NCBI RefSeq assembly: GCF_016808335.1 | Contig: NC_053141.1 | Span: forward strand, 4,766,711-4,830,710 | Source: Panicum virgatum | Taxonomy: Eukaryota > Streptophyta > Magnoliopsida > Poales > Poaceae | Direction of reading: 5' to 3' | DNA: 64,000 bases | Shown here: piece after piece, positions 55,426 to 64,000 of the stretch | Position numbering within the stretch: the first letter of the stretch is position 1 | Layout of the letters: every line of letters begins with the position of its first letter | Notes under the pieces: model-generated | The model's database searches: none | The model's input: only the letters and a program-made list of their open reading frames with translations | What the model was told of the DNA's origin: nothing | Program-made: the position numbers and the translations under genes

Positions 55426-56309
55426 GCTGGGCCGTTGGTGGTCCATCCGTTTTGGCACGTCAAAGCTGGCGCATCTCTTTTGCTTGTAGTTTCTGAACAC
55501 TTAGGAGTTGGAGAAATTGAAGTTTACCAAAGTGGTCAAATGCGTAGTATGCATAGTTACATATGTTGAAGATATTTCAATAGATGTATTTCAGAAATGA
55601 CTATAATATATATTGTCGTAAGCTATTTGAAAAGAAGTGTACAAGCGTCATGTCTTGCGCCTATATCGTCGCCTTGGCTAATCATGACAGCAACTACTTC
55701 CTCAGCGACGACGCCATCCTTAAACCATCAGAAGCTCATTTATATATTACAGGCATGACAAGGAAGTAGATTTGGAACATATAAACAAATATATTATATC
55801 AACATTCATAGTAGTTTATGGTTCCATACATAATAATATATGAATACATTTCATAAGAGGCACAGTTAGTGTTGCAACTGTCACGTAACCCAAGTTTGAA
55901 GGAACACAATAAGAAAAGTGGCATTATATACACCAAAACGAGTGCCACTGCAAAAGTATTGTGGATATGAGTGTGTCTGGTTGGAAGCGACAAAAGCTAG
56001 TTCTATAGTAAGCACCAAAATAGCTGTTGCATGGCCAGTATCTGGGAAAAAAGAAGAGAAGGATGTAAAAAATAGATTGTAGGATTATTGGAGCTAAATT
56101 CACAAAATGTAAGATGAAAAGTTATATTTTAATATGGAATGCAGAAAATTCAGCAATTTAACATGGCAGCAAAGTTATATATATATTCCTCTTCTATCTT
56201 TCAAGCAGTAATATGCAACTCCAATATTAATTAGCTGTACAACATTATGCTAGTTCTAGTTAATAGGTATGTATAAAGTATTAAGTATTTAAGTACCTGT
56301 TGCAACTTG
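55426..56309. other. Region between Helitron end and RPA-like gene
   Basis: AT-rich, with only short frames. It is read as the 3' flank of the RPA-like gene within the putative Helitron. Confidence 0.4.
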
Positions 56310-58165
56310 TTACTTCTTGCCTTTCTTGAAGGCCTTTTTGTCCTCATCCTCAATATCATCATAAAGCCTTCTTTTAGTTGGAAGTGGCATGTCAGATGGT
56401 TTGTCATCCCAATTTCTGTAATGGAGATGAAAAGTATTTTATTAGATTATAGATTATGCATTATCAAGTAGAGGTATCTATGAGAATATGTAAGTGAATG
56501 CTTACCCTGGTGACTTATCAATGTCCATATCATCAAATTCTCCTATGGATTGAGTTAGCATTGCAAGTTCCTATAGTATGAATAATATATTAGCAATATA
56601 TGCATAATGTAAAAGGGAAGCATATTCTGTTTCAGTATAATATCATCGGTGATTATACAATCTTGCCTGATCTGTTGGTGTTTTAGAAGATATAGTCATT
56701 AGTTCAGGTAGATCCTTGGTTGCAACTATAGCTGATGATATTCCTTGTCCTAGTGCGGATGACTGACTGCTTAATAATGGCAGTACATCCTGCTTTCCAT
56801 GGCGTTCTTTTATCAACAGGACCTCAAATGACGGATGTTCAGTCCTCATACTCTTTTTATATAGAATCCTTACAACAAATGTGAACTTGTGGCCAATCCA
56901 TTGTGAAATGTCGCTTGGAATTATATTTGGATCATTGTATTTCCTTAATGTTTCAGCACTCTTACCAATAAGGTTAGCAGCTCTTCTTTCGAACATCATG
57001 AACTCAAGACTATATGTGTCGTCTGCAACTATAAATGGAATTTTGTACCTGCACATGAAAGATTGCAAATATTTGTTTGATTAATTTAATTTAGTAGAGA
57101 AGTGAAATAAGTACAGTGTTATTTAGGTTTAGTATTTCTTACTTCCATTCAAATTGTTTTGAAGGGCAGCCTCCATCCTTTGTACACAGGAACCCATCAG
57201 GTGTTGATATCATTTTTGATGAGCATACACGACAAGCACGATAGCACCAATGTTGTTTATCCGGTATTCCTATGATCGTTACAGTGCACTGATATCGTTC
57301 ACCCTTTAAAATAAAGAAGTATAAGATCCTAGGCTTGGATATATGATATAAAAGATGGAAACAGTACATGGCAATGAAGTTGTCAATATGTACCTTTTGA
57401 GTAAAAGGATCTATGTCGTTCAGCTGTAACAGATTCTTTTCTTCAAAAGCTACATGAGTCTGATCCTCATTTGGTAAATCAATTTTTTCAACAGCTATTG
57501 CGTCCACTGGTAAGCTGAAAGATAAACAAAAATGATCATGAGAATATATTATGTGTGCATAGTGTATTTATATATTTTACAAATAACATGCATGCATAGA
57601 GTAGTAACTACGAGTGGCTTTAGAACTTTAAGAGTAAAAGTATTTCTGATTTAATTTGGAAAAAAGGAAAGACTTAAGAGTATATGCAATTTTGAATCTG
57701 AGTATTACACTTGAATTAAGTTGTTAGAGAGGAATTCTTTGTGGTGTGCACTCACACGTACATGCCCAATGTCTGCAGAATCAATATTTATGATCCTTTG
57801 TCTACTATTATTGGATTAAAGTATATTCTTAATATTTGAGGTGAGTATACATAGTACTTTACAAAATTGCAGAGACATGTAAAATTAGTTGTAGGGACAT
57901 GTAAAATTAGTTGTAGGGACATGTAAAATTGCAGAGACATGTAAAATTAATTACTTTACAAAATTACAAAATTGCCTTCTCTGAAATGCTTTTATTGCAG
58001 GTATATCATTCTCATTGATATACCAGCGACAAGCTGCTGTTCCACTTAGAAAATGTGTTACGTCTTTATATTGTCTCATTAAGGTGCCAACGAAGATAGC
58101 AATTATATGATTTTTTTGTCCAATTTGAAGGACAGCATCACCATCAAACTCTAGAGCCCGCATGC
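56310..58165 (-). CDS. RPA70-like single-strand DNA-binding protein, 5' part cut off
   Basis: Six exons read on the minus strand: 58165-57976, 57514-57394, 57303-57143, 57048-56667, 56570-56506 and 56415-56310 (stop TAA at 56312-56310). All junctions keep one open frame. Introns 57975-57515 and 56666-56571 use GC donors (AAG|GC, CAG|GC); the others are GT-AG. The first exon is an OB-fold segment (EFDGDAVLQIGQKNHIIAIF, ACRWYINENDIPAIKAF). The middle has a zinc region (CYRACRVC...LCTKDGGC) and FERRAANLIGKSAETL, as in the RPA1 C-terminal DNA-binding domain. The end is acidic-basic (DDIEDEDKKAFKKGKK). RPA binds single-stranded DNA in replication; the Helitron end downstream suggests a transposon-carried copy. 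The 5' part was severed by the LTR at 58166. Confidence 0.85.
57872..57950. repeat. 22 bp tandem repeat in an RPA-like intron
   Basis: Four copies of (GA/GG)GACATGTAAAATTAGTTGTA, the last two shortened, lie within the first visible intron. Confidence 0.85.
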
Positions 58166-59111
58166 TGTGACATCCCAAAAATCCACCAAATTAAATCATG
58201 AGTTAAAATATTTCTTTTCAAAACTATTTTCATCTATGAGCTCATTTAACCCTAACCAGAAAAATTTTCGCCATCCCGACACCCGATTTCAATCGTCGTT
58301 CCATCTTTTCTTCTTTTCCGCCGACTGTACCCATCTCTCTTTTTCCATCCCGCGCCGCCCGGCGGCCTGTCGCCCACGCGCGACCGCCCGCCGCGATCGG
58401 CGCCGGCGCGATCCCCCTCCCTCTTTCTCTCTCTTTCTTTTTCTCTCTCTCTCTCTTTTCTTTTTCCCTCCCCTTTTCTTTTTCCTTTTCTTTTTCTTTT
58501 TCCCTCCTCCTCCCTTCTCCTTTCTCCCTCCTCTGCCCCGCTCCCGCACGCCTCCGAGCAGGCCGCTCAACCTACGCTCACGCCCGGCCCGGCTCCCCGA
58601 CCTCGCCCCGGTGCGCGCGCCCCGCCCCGGCCTGCCCGCGCGCATGCGCATGCGCGCACGCATGCACGCGCGCGGCGGTCGGTGCACCGAGACACGACGC
58701 CGCACCACGCCGCGGCCGCCCATGCGCCGACCCTACTCCTCCGCCCACACGTGCGCGCGTCTGCACCCGGCCACCCCACGATCTCCACACGCGCACGCGC
58801 GCGTGCGCCACATGACGCGCGCCGCCCGCCGTGCTGCTCGCCGCTTGCGGCTCGACGCCACCCGCCCCCGGTCCTGATCGCCCCTGCTCCCAGGCCCGCC
58901 CACGCACTGCTCCCACGTGCGCTCGCCGGGCCGCCCTGCACGCCGAGCCCCATGCCACCGCTGCCACCTCCCTGTGCTCGCCACTACCGCCGCCTCACCG
59001 CCCGCACGCCGCTCCGCGACACGCGAACGCGGCCGAACGCCATTAAGGCTCGCCGCGCCGCTCACCGGCCGCCACCACCGGCCCCGCACCGCTCCACCGC
59101 CTTCCCTCTGC

Positions 59112-59117
59112 TATAAA
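59112..59117 (+). promoter_or_regulatory. TATA box of the LTR
   Basis: TATAAA in CTGCTATAAAGGGACC, at the end of the GC-rich block. Transcription would start near 59145. Confidence 0.65.
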
Positions 59118-59870
59118 GGGACCCCTGCCTCGCCTCCACTCCTCCACGAACCCGTCCAGCCCCGCGTGCCCCCTCCTCGGCCTTGCAGCACCGTCGCCGC
59201 AGCCACCTCTGCCCACCGCCGTCGGCCCTCGTCGCCCCACCTCCTCGCGCCATCCCAGCCCGAGGTAGGACCGGGAATTGAATCCCAGTAGCCCCCTCCC
59301 TTTTTTCCCCACACCCCAGCCGCCGCCGTGGCCCGGAGCGCCCGGATTGACGCCGCCGGCGCCCCTGTTCTCCCCTCCCCTGTTTCGGTCGGGAGGAAGG
59401 GGAAGGCAGGGCAGTTTTGCCCAAAGGCCCCTGGCCTTTCTTTCTTTTATCTAAGAACCCTTCCACCCTTTTAATCTTTTGCAAAAGAAACCCCCATGTT
59501 TTCCCTATTTAAAGAAAGACCCTTCCACTATATAACACATTTATAAATAAACCCCTACACCTTTTCAGTATGTCCCGGATATTTCCAGAAATTACGATCA
59601 AGCCCTTCCACTATTAGATATAATTACAAACAGGGCCTGAATCCTTATTTAACCCCTAGACCTCCTTGTAACCTATCATTTCATGCGCCAAAAAACTCCC
59701 GATCGACCTGAAACTTTACCACGTCATTCCTAACATAGTTTTGGCCATGCCATTAGGAAACCGCCCAAAAATATTACTTCTATCTCCATATCTTAATTGT
59801 TTCCGATTCGAGCTCAACGAGAAACTTTTATTTCTTTTTCTTGATTGTGTGTTTGCTTGTATGCGTCGTA

Positions 59871-61152
59871 GATCACGGTGTGAACGAGGCAGAACCCATC
59901 GACGAGCAATACTACGAGCCAGCGAACGAGGACAAGTTCCGCGACCTCGAACCCGAAGGACAGTGCTTCAATCAGGACCTCCCGGAAGGATTTGAAGACG
60001 GCAAGTTCAATCCCGCCCTTTGATGCATGTTTTCTCCCAGTTTTTATAAACAGAACCTATTGGCCTGTTTCACAAAATTGCATATGTTTTGCCTGCTGAA
60101 AACACAGTTGGATAGCCACCCCTTGATTTGTTATAACTATTCCTTGACCACCAAGGTTAATGTCTGAATGCGTTTGGATGTTAATCGCTATTAGAACACT
60201 TAGGACCTTAAACTCAATACAATTTATTTTATAAAGGAAAATGTATGAGTGTGTGGGAAGGAAAAAATATAAAATTTCGAAAGATGAGTTTAGATGGGAT
60301 GGATGGAATTTATGTGTGATTTTCCGTTTGGTGTGCTCGTGCCTGTGTGGCAGAGCAAGGAAGGGAGATATCCATCTTGTCACAATTAAGGACCGAGTTG
60401 GTGTGTCTTCTCACCTAACTCCACTATCGTGCAAACCACTCGACCGTTGAATGGGCAACGGATTAGCATAAACCCCACTAGTTAGTCAGATAGCCATCAG
60501 GAGAGCTGAGAGCAACGGGTGATCAAGGAGAAGGGATTAGCTCTGTGTGACTTATGCCCCGGTTCGAACCTCTGTGATAGGTCAATGACCCCTTGGTGGA
60601 TCCCGTGATGGCTAGTCAGGTCTAGCTAAGGTGGGTAATGGCTTTGTTGGGATCTGCACCGACACTAAGGCGATCGAGTTAAGGTACCCCGCTTGTGGGT
60701 AAAGTTGCACACCTCTACAGAGTTAAAATCTATTCGAATAGCCGTGCCCACGGTACTAGGTGAGTTACGGTGTGCTCACATAACTAGTGTTTATTTTGGG
60801 ATGGGTTGGCGTGAGTTGTTTTAGAAAAGTGTCCGGCAGTTGTGCCGTGTGCTACGACGGATGAGGAGTCTGGTAGCAGCTTAAAACTTGGATCCTGTGT
60901 GGATCAACCCCTCGTGTTACTCGGTACAGGAAAATTGGTTTTGGAAATGCTTGCTTTCAAATGAACCCATTCATAAATCTAGCTTTCCGCAAAAGTAAAC
61001 CCTAACCTTATCCTTGAATTACCATGTACATTATATTCTATTTATTCCCCCTTCCGTGGGTGTGGTTGGACTTGCTGAGTACGTTTGTGCTCACCCCATT
61101 CTTAATTTTTACAGAGGAAAACCCAGACTTCGTTCCCGAGGACGTCGAGTAG
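59871..61152 (+). CDS. Putative spliced small acidic ORF within the LTR
   Basis: An acceptor (GCGTCGTAG) at ~59870 is followed by codons for an acidic peptide (VNEAEPIDEQYYEPANEDKF, then QDLPEGFED). A GC-type donor (GACG|GCAAGT, ~60001) would join to an acceptor TTTTTACAG at ~61114, whose exon continues EENPDFVPEDVE and stops at TAG (61150-61152). The two pieces join in frame without changing any base. A donor at ~59264 (CCGAG|GTAGGA) after the TATA box could supply the leader exon. No ATG is identified. This is a prediction from splice-site and frame agreement only. Confidence 0.4.
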
Positions 61153-61419
61153 GGTACCGTCCTGCACCCAACCTTGCCTGTGGATTAGGGTCACCCGCAG
61201 GAGATCCCGCATGGCGCAAGACTCTGATGACCCCCTTTTTATAATTAATATTGTTGTGTGGGTGTGGGTTGTAATCCTCGTGATAGTGGCGCTTCTCTGC
61301 CCATTACTGCATAGAGTTGTATGGTGATAAACCGTCTGATGTAATAAATGTGTCATCAGCCTCCTGGGACTGATGTTGGTATCACATTTAAGTCTTCTCT
61401 TATGAGGGGACGCTTTAGG

Positions 61420-61432
61420 TGGTATCAGAGCC
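61420..61432 (+). promoter_or_regulatory. Primer binding site, initiator tRNA-Met
   Basis: TGGTATCAGAGCC, the standard plant PBS complementary to the 3' end of initiator tRNA-Met, right after the LTR. Confidence 0.9.
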
Positions 61433-61557
61433 GTAGGTTGGCCGCAGGACATGACCCTAGGAGCGAAACCCTTTTTCAGACCCTTTCACACTAGGACTTT
61501 TCCTTCCTTAATTCTTCTTTCACACAACACTCACCACTGGTTCCTGCCTTATTCTAG

Positions 61558-62469
61558 ATGGCTGACAATGGATCGATTGGCAGAATTTGTCACGCAGAGC
61601 CCGGCCTTCCTAAGTTATTGATACTCAGCCTGGAACGCATTGGAGTGGTGGACCCACCAGAGTACGTCTACCGGGAGTACGACTCCAGGGGCACTCTTCG
61701 GTACGACGTAATGATTTTCGTGGGAAAGAGCACCCGTTACCCTGATGTGGATCCCTGGTTCATCTCCACCACTAGATTTCTTTTCCCTGACACCTACCAA
61801 AAAGCAACTCGAAAAGCCATGCGACGTCTATGTGTGATCTACAAGCACCATCTTCAGCGAACCTCTATGGGATTTTTCCCGCCCACTGAAGGAAGAGGAC
61901 GCTCATGGATTGCCCGGATGAGAGGACTTAGAAGAGAAGAAGAAGACCTGGAAGATACGGTCTCCCACCTATCCATCTACCTCACCGGCCTGGATGAACT
62001 TTACCACGAGCAAGCGGCACAATTCAAGCAACAAATCCACAGGGCAGAAAAGGCAACCCAAGAACTGGAGGAACAACGGACAAGAGCCGCACGCGCCGAA
62101 TATTCCCTAGCCGCTCTCCAAGCCCAAGTGCAAGAATACAAGGCTCGCAGAGGAATGGGCGGGTGGATAGAGGAAGAAACCCATTGGGATAGAGGCACTC
62201 AGACTGAAGAGGAAGAACCCGAAGAAACCCATTGGGATAGAGGCACTCAGACTGAAGAGGAAGAATCCGAAGAAACCCATTGGGATATAGGCACTCAGAC
62301 TAAAGAGGAAGAACCCGAAGAAACCCATTGGGATATAGGCACACAGACTGAAGAGGAAGAACCCGAAGAAACCCATTGGGATAAGGGTACTCAGACTGAA
62401 GATGATGTGATGGATCAGTACCACCCACCAAAGAAGCGCCCTATCCAGATCGAGGAAGAGTCCCCATGA
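61558..62469 (+). CDS. Accessory ORF A with five TQT repeats
   Basis: 303 codons, ATG preceded by CTTATTCTAG (acceptor-like), stop TGA 62467-62469. The N-terminal ~125 residues form a domain shared with the next ORF (PGLPKLLILSLERIGVVDPP, YREYDSRGTLR, RYPDVDPW, a DTYQKATRKAMRRLC helix and a TSMGFFPP segment). A probable coiled coil follows (QFKQQIHRAEKATQELEEQR...). The C-terminus is five tandem 16-residue units EETHWDRGTQTEEEEP, then a short basic tail (PPKKRPIQIEEESP). I do not recognise the N-terminal domain. The TQT units match the binding motif of dynein light chain LC8 (basic-x-TQT-acidic), suggesting a dimer-bridging scaffold; this is inference. The sequence lies between PBS and gag, where plant Ty3 elements normally have only a leader. 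Confidence 0.8.
   Translation: MADNGSIGRICHAEPGLPKLLILSLERIGVVDPPEYVYREYDSRGTLRYDVMIFVGKSTRYPDVDPWFISTTRFLFPDTYQKATRKAMRRLCVIYKHHLQRTSMGFFPPTEGRGRSWIARMRGLRREEEDLEDTVSHLSIYLTGLDELYHEQAAQFKQQIHRAEKATQELEEQRTRAARAEYSLAALQAQVQEYKARRGMGGWIEEETHWDRGTQTEEEEPEETHWDRGTQTEEEESEETHWDIGTQTKEEEPEETHWDIGTQTEEEEPEETHWDKGTQTEDDVMDQYHPPKKRPIQIEEESP
62173..62412 (+). repeat. Five tandem 48 bp coding repeats
   Basis: Units start at 62173, 62221, 62269, 62317 and 62365. Each encodes THWD(R/R/I/I/K)GTQT(E/E/K/E/E). Near-identity between units indicates recent expansion or homogenisation with the frame kept. Confidence 0.95.
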
Positions 62470-62616
62470 TAGGAGTAGCACTCCAAGCTAGAACCCTATC
62501 CTAACAGCCATGTATCCATGGAAACTATACCCCTCCATGTTAAAATAATAAGTACCATCTGTTCCCTTTGTATCCAAATACTCGTGCAAAATTTTTCACC
62601 CTATCTTTGTTTTCAG
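62470..62616 (+). other. Spacer between the accessory ORFs, ending in an acceptor-like site
   Basis: Ends CTATCTTTGTTTTCAG directly before ATG, with a strong pyrimidine tract. An ATG at 62518 is in frame with the next ORF but lies before this site and encodes residues with no counterpart in the paralog. Confidence 0.6.
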
Positions 62617-63477
62617 ATGGCTGAGGAAGGATGGACCCAGGGCAATTGCCAAGCTGCACCTGGCTTCCCCAGCCTGTTGATCAATGCCCTGGAAAGCCTT
62701 GGCGTTACAGAACGCCCAAGGTACTACAGCAGAGAGTACGAGCACCATGGTACCCTCCGCTGCAGGGTGATCCTTGTTATCGCCAGGAGTGACCGCTACC
62801 CCGACATCCAGCCATGGCGAGTGACCGCTACAGGATTTAGGCACCAAGACACCTATCCCTTTGCCGTCAGAAAGGCATTCCGTAACCTGTGCCGGATTTT
62901 TGAAAGACACCTCGCTTCCACATCAATGAGGTTCTTTCTGCCGGCCATCAGAACCCCAGTTTGGGAAGCACACATGAGAAGTCTGGAACGGCGCCGCCAT
63001 GGCGAAGACCCCCTGTACCAAGTGGCTACGTACCTAGCCTGCTTGGATCAGCTCTTTGACGAGCAAGCCAGCATTCTGCGGGAACAGACCCATCGAACCG
63101 AGCAAGCAGAGCTCGCGGTAAGACTGCAACAGATCCGAGCAGCCCAAGCCGAGGCAAGAGCCGCAGCCGCGGTCAGCAGTGAAGCAGTTGCTCAGGAGAG
63201 CCTCAGGCAAGCCCGAGACCGGCGTATGCAAGAATGGACCAGAAGTGGAACACCAGTCCCGGCAATAGGAGAAGACCATATTCTACTCGGGACGCCCGTC
63301 ATTGGATGGGGACCACTCTTGGGAACCCCACAAGCCCCACCCGAGAACCCCGAAGGGCCTACTGCCACCGTCGAAAGAGAAGCTGCTACGCAACCCCTGG
63401 AAAATGGAAACCTAGAGGATGGCAAGCAAGGACAACTTTCACACTCCACCCCGGAAGAAGGCTCGCCCCGCGAGTAG
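62617..63477 (+). CDS. Accessory ORF B, paralog of ORF A without TQT repeats
   Basis: 286 codons from ATGGCTGAGGAAGG to TAG 63475-63477. The start is chosen because it directly follows TTTTCAG and aligns with the start of ORF A. Shared elements are FPSLLINALESLGVTERP, SREYEHHGTLR, RYPDIQPW, TGFRHQDTYPFAVRKAFRNL, TSMRFFLP and a coiled coil with alanine/arginine (QIRAAQAEARAAAAVSSEA). The C-terminus is proline/glycine-rich (LLGTPVIGWGPLLGTPQAPP). No canonical TQT motif. The function is unknown; the pair arose by tandem duplication, with the tail of one copy replaced or expanded. Confidence 0.8.
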   Translation: MAEEGWTQGNCQAAPGFPSLLINALESLGVTERPRYYSREYEHHGTLRCRVILVIARSDRYPDIQPWRVTATGFRHQDTYPFAVRKAFRNLCRIFERHLASTSMRFFLPAIRTPVWEAHMRSLERRRHGEDPLYQVATYLACLDQLFDEQASILREQTHRTEQAELAVRLQQIRAAQAEARAAAAVSSEAVAQESLRQARDRRMQEWTRSGTPVPAIGEDHILLGTPVIGWGPLLGTPQAPPENPEGPTATVEREAATQPLENGNLEDGKQGQLSHSTPEEGSPRE

Positions 63478-63766
63478 AATGCCCGACGCCATCCTAGTGT
63501 TGTACCCTTCCAGCTCCTTTGGCTTAAGCTGTACCCTTAAGTGTGAACCTGTACCTGGACGTGTAGTACGCGTCTTAGTCTTGTCCCCGCGTTGTACCCT
63601 CCCTTGTAGTAATAAAGTTGTTTGTGCTTGTTGTTTGTCATGTTCGTGTGCTTGTTAGTCGGTGTGCTTTTCGGCAGAAGGTAGATTCTGCCTTTTCAAA
63701 AATACGAATTAAACAACTTAAACATCACTTAATCCCAATCTCACAAAAACTCTACCCAATCTACAG
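63478..63766 (+). other. Spacer before gag, ending in an acceptor-like site
   Basis: No coding content. Ends TCTACCCAATCTACAG directly before the gag ATG. Confidence 0.5.
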
Positions 63767-64000
63767 ATGGCTTCCCGAAGCGTTACGAGGGCCTCCCGCA
63801 TTCGAAACCTTGCAGTCGCTGGTACGGGAGTGCAGCCTAATGGACAGAACCCTCCTCAGGATGAACAGGAAGTGAGCCAGAACCGAGAAGAAAATCAAGG
63901 AGAAGTGCCACTACCACCACCACCACCCCTCAGAGACCTGTCACAGATAATCCACAACCAGACCCTCATATTGGAAACACTGGCCAATGCACTCATCAAC
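63767..64000 (+). CDS. Start of gag (truncated by window end)
   Basis: ATGGCTTCCCG opens a frame to the last base of the window. It encodes MASRSVTRASRIRNL, a Gln/Asn/Glu-rich stretch, PLPPPPPLRDLSQIIHNQ and then LILETLANALIN. A proline run followed by a leucine/glutamine helix is the usual start of Tekay/Del-type gag. The capsid and zinc knuckle would follow outside the window. Confidence 0.7.
   Translation, partial: MASRSVTRASRIRNLAVAGTGVQPNGQNPPQDEQEVSQNREENQGEVPLPPPPPLRDLSQIIHNQTLILETLANALIN

Larger units (their letters stand above)
58166..61417 (+). repeat. 5' LTR, about 3.25 kb
   Basis: Starts TGTGACATCCCAAAAATCC. The right end is placed just before the PBS but is uncertain by a few bases, as the bases there (CTTTAGG) lack CA. 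It contains pyrimidine-rich DNA (58410-58540), a strongly GC-rich promoter region (58560-59330), a TATA box and exon-like pieces described separately. Confidence 0.75.
58161..64000 (+). mobile_element. Ty3/gypsy element (Tekay/Del-like), 5' end only
   Basis: The LTR starts TGTGACATCCC at 58166 directly after CATGC (58161-58165), the probable target site. It is followed at 61420 by an initiator-Met PBS, two accessory ORFs and the beginning of gag, and then the window ends. The long GC-rich LTR and the proline-rich gag start fit the Tekay/Del group; without pol this cannot be confirmed. It is inserted in the RPA-like gene. Confidence 0.8.

Noticed and set aside
58167..59484. Many overlapping frames in the GC-rich LTR promoter region
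   Set aside because: Frames are open on both strands at once because the DNA lacks AT-rich stops. The translations are low-complexity and extend through the pyrimidine tract and TATA box.
62173..62412. Regular 48 bp repeats as a CRISPR-like array
   Set aside because: Units are contiguous without unique spacers and lie inside a coding sequence in plant DNA.
62107..62481. Minus-strand frame with repeated hydrophobic FGFFLFSLSA units
   Set aside because: It is the reverse of the five 48 bp TQT repeats. The sense ORF has a proper start, a coiled coil and a paralog, so the antisense frame is a shadow.
62518..62616. ATG at 62518 as start of accessory ORF B
   Set aside because: The residues before 62617 have no match in ORF A and span a pyrimidine-rich acceptor. 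The ATGGCT at 62617 aligns with the starts of ORF A and gag.

Overview
This is plant nuclear DNA from a grass, most likely a panicoid (PACMAD) species. The evidence is an intron-bearing gene of a grass-type membrane/ARM-repeat family, Stowaway and Tourist-like MITEs, several CACTA families with the usual grass subterminal repeats, and long Ty1/copia and Ty3/gypsy LTR elements. No bacterial operon, rRNA, tRNA or CRISPR array is visible. The species cannot be named from the sequence alone.

Layout. 1-3.6 kb holds the 3' part of the only clear host gene, a two-exon remnant of a multi-membrane-span ARM-repeat protein resembling grass BLE2-type proteins. 3.64-14.32 kb is a SIRE/Maximus-like copia element with TSD CTGGT. 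It has an uninterrupted pol but has been rearranged: the host flank that follows its right LTR also follows its left LTR, replacing the PBS and the start of gag. 14.7-23.6 kb is intergenic DNA with a complete 1.9 kb non-autonomous CACTA (TSD AGA), a Tourist-like MITE (TSD TAA) and a truncated CACTA end. 23.57-32.75 kb is a Stowaway MITE split by a 140 bp TIR element and by a young Ty3/gypsy element of the Tat type (8,880 bp, TSD GTATC, LTRs about 1.9% diverged, two RNase H domains). 32.7-41.1 kb is low-content intergenic DNA with a diverged direct repeat, a 772 bp CACTA (TSD TAG), an orphan terminal exon and microsatellites.

41.15-55.15 kb is a deep nest. A CACTA element lies at the right. 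An RTE-type LINE (minus strand, ~17 bp TSD) abuts its left terminus. A 10.85 kb Ty3/gypsy element (minus strand, TSD CCGTT) sits inside the LINE. Inside that element, a plus-strand multi-exon plant-mobile-domain gene occupies the place of RT/RNase H/integrase, and this gene is itself split by a solo copia LTR (TSD AAAGG). 55.4-58.17 kb carries a Helitron 3' end (minus strand) and the last six exons of an RPA70-like gene, cut at its 5' side by the next insertion.

58.17-64 kb is the left end of another Ty3/gypsy element: a ~3.25 kb LTR containing what looks like a small spliced acidic ORF, an initiator-Met PBS, two tandem paralogous accessory ORFs, and then the start of gag. All three internal ORFs begin with ATGGCT directly after a splice-acceptor-like AG. 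The first accessory protein ends in five 16-residue repeats, each containing a TQT motif of the kind bound by dynein light chain LC8. I consider this module the best candidate for an undescribed system in the window.
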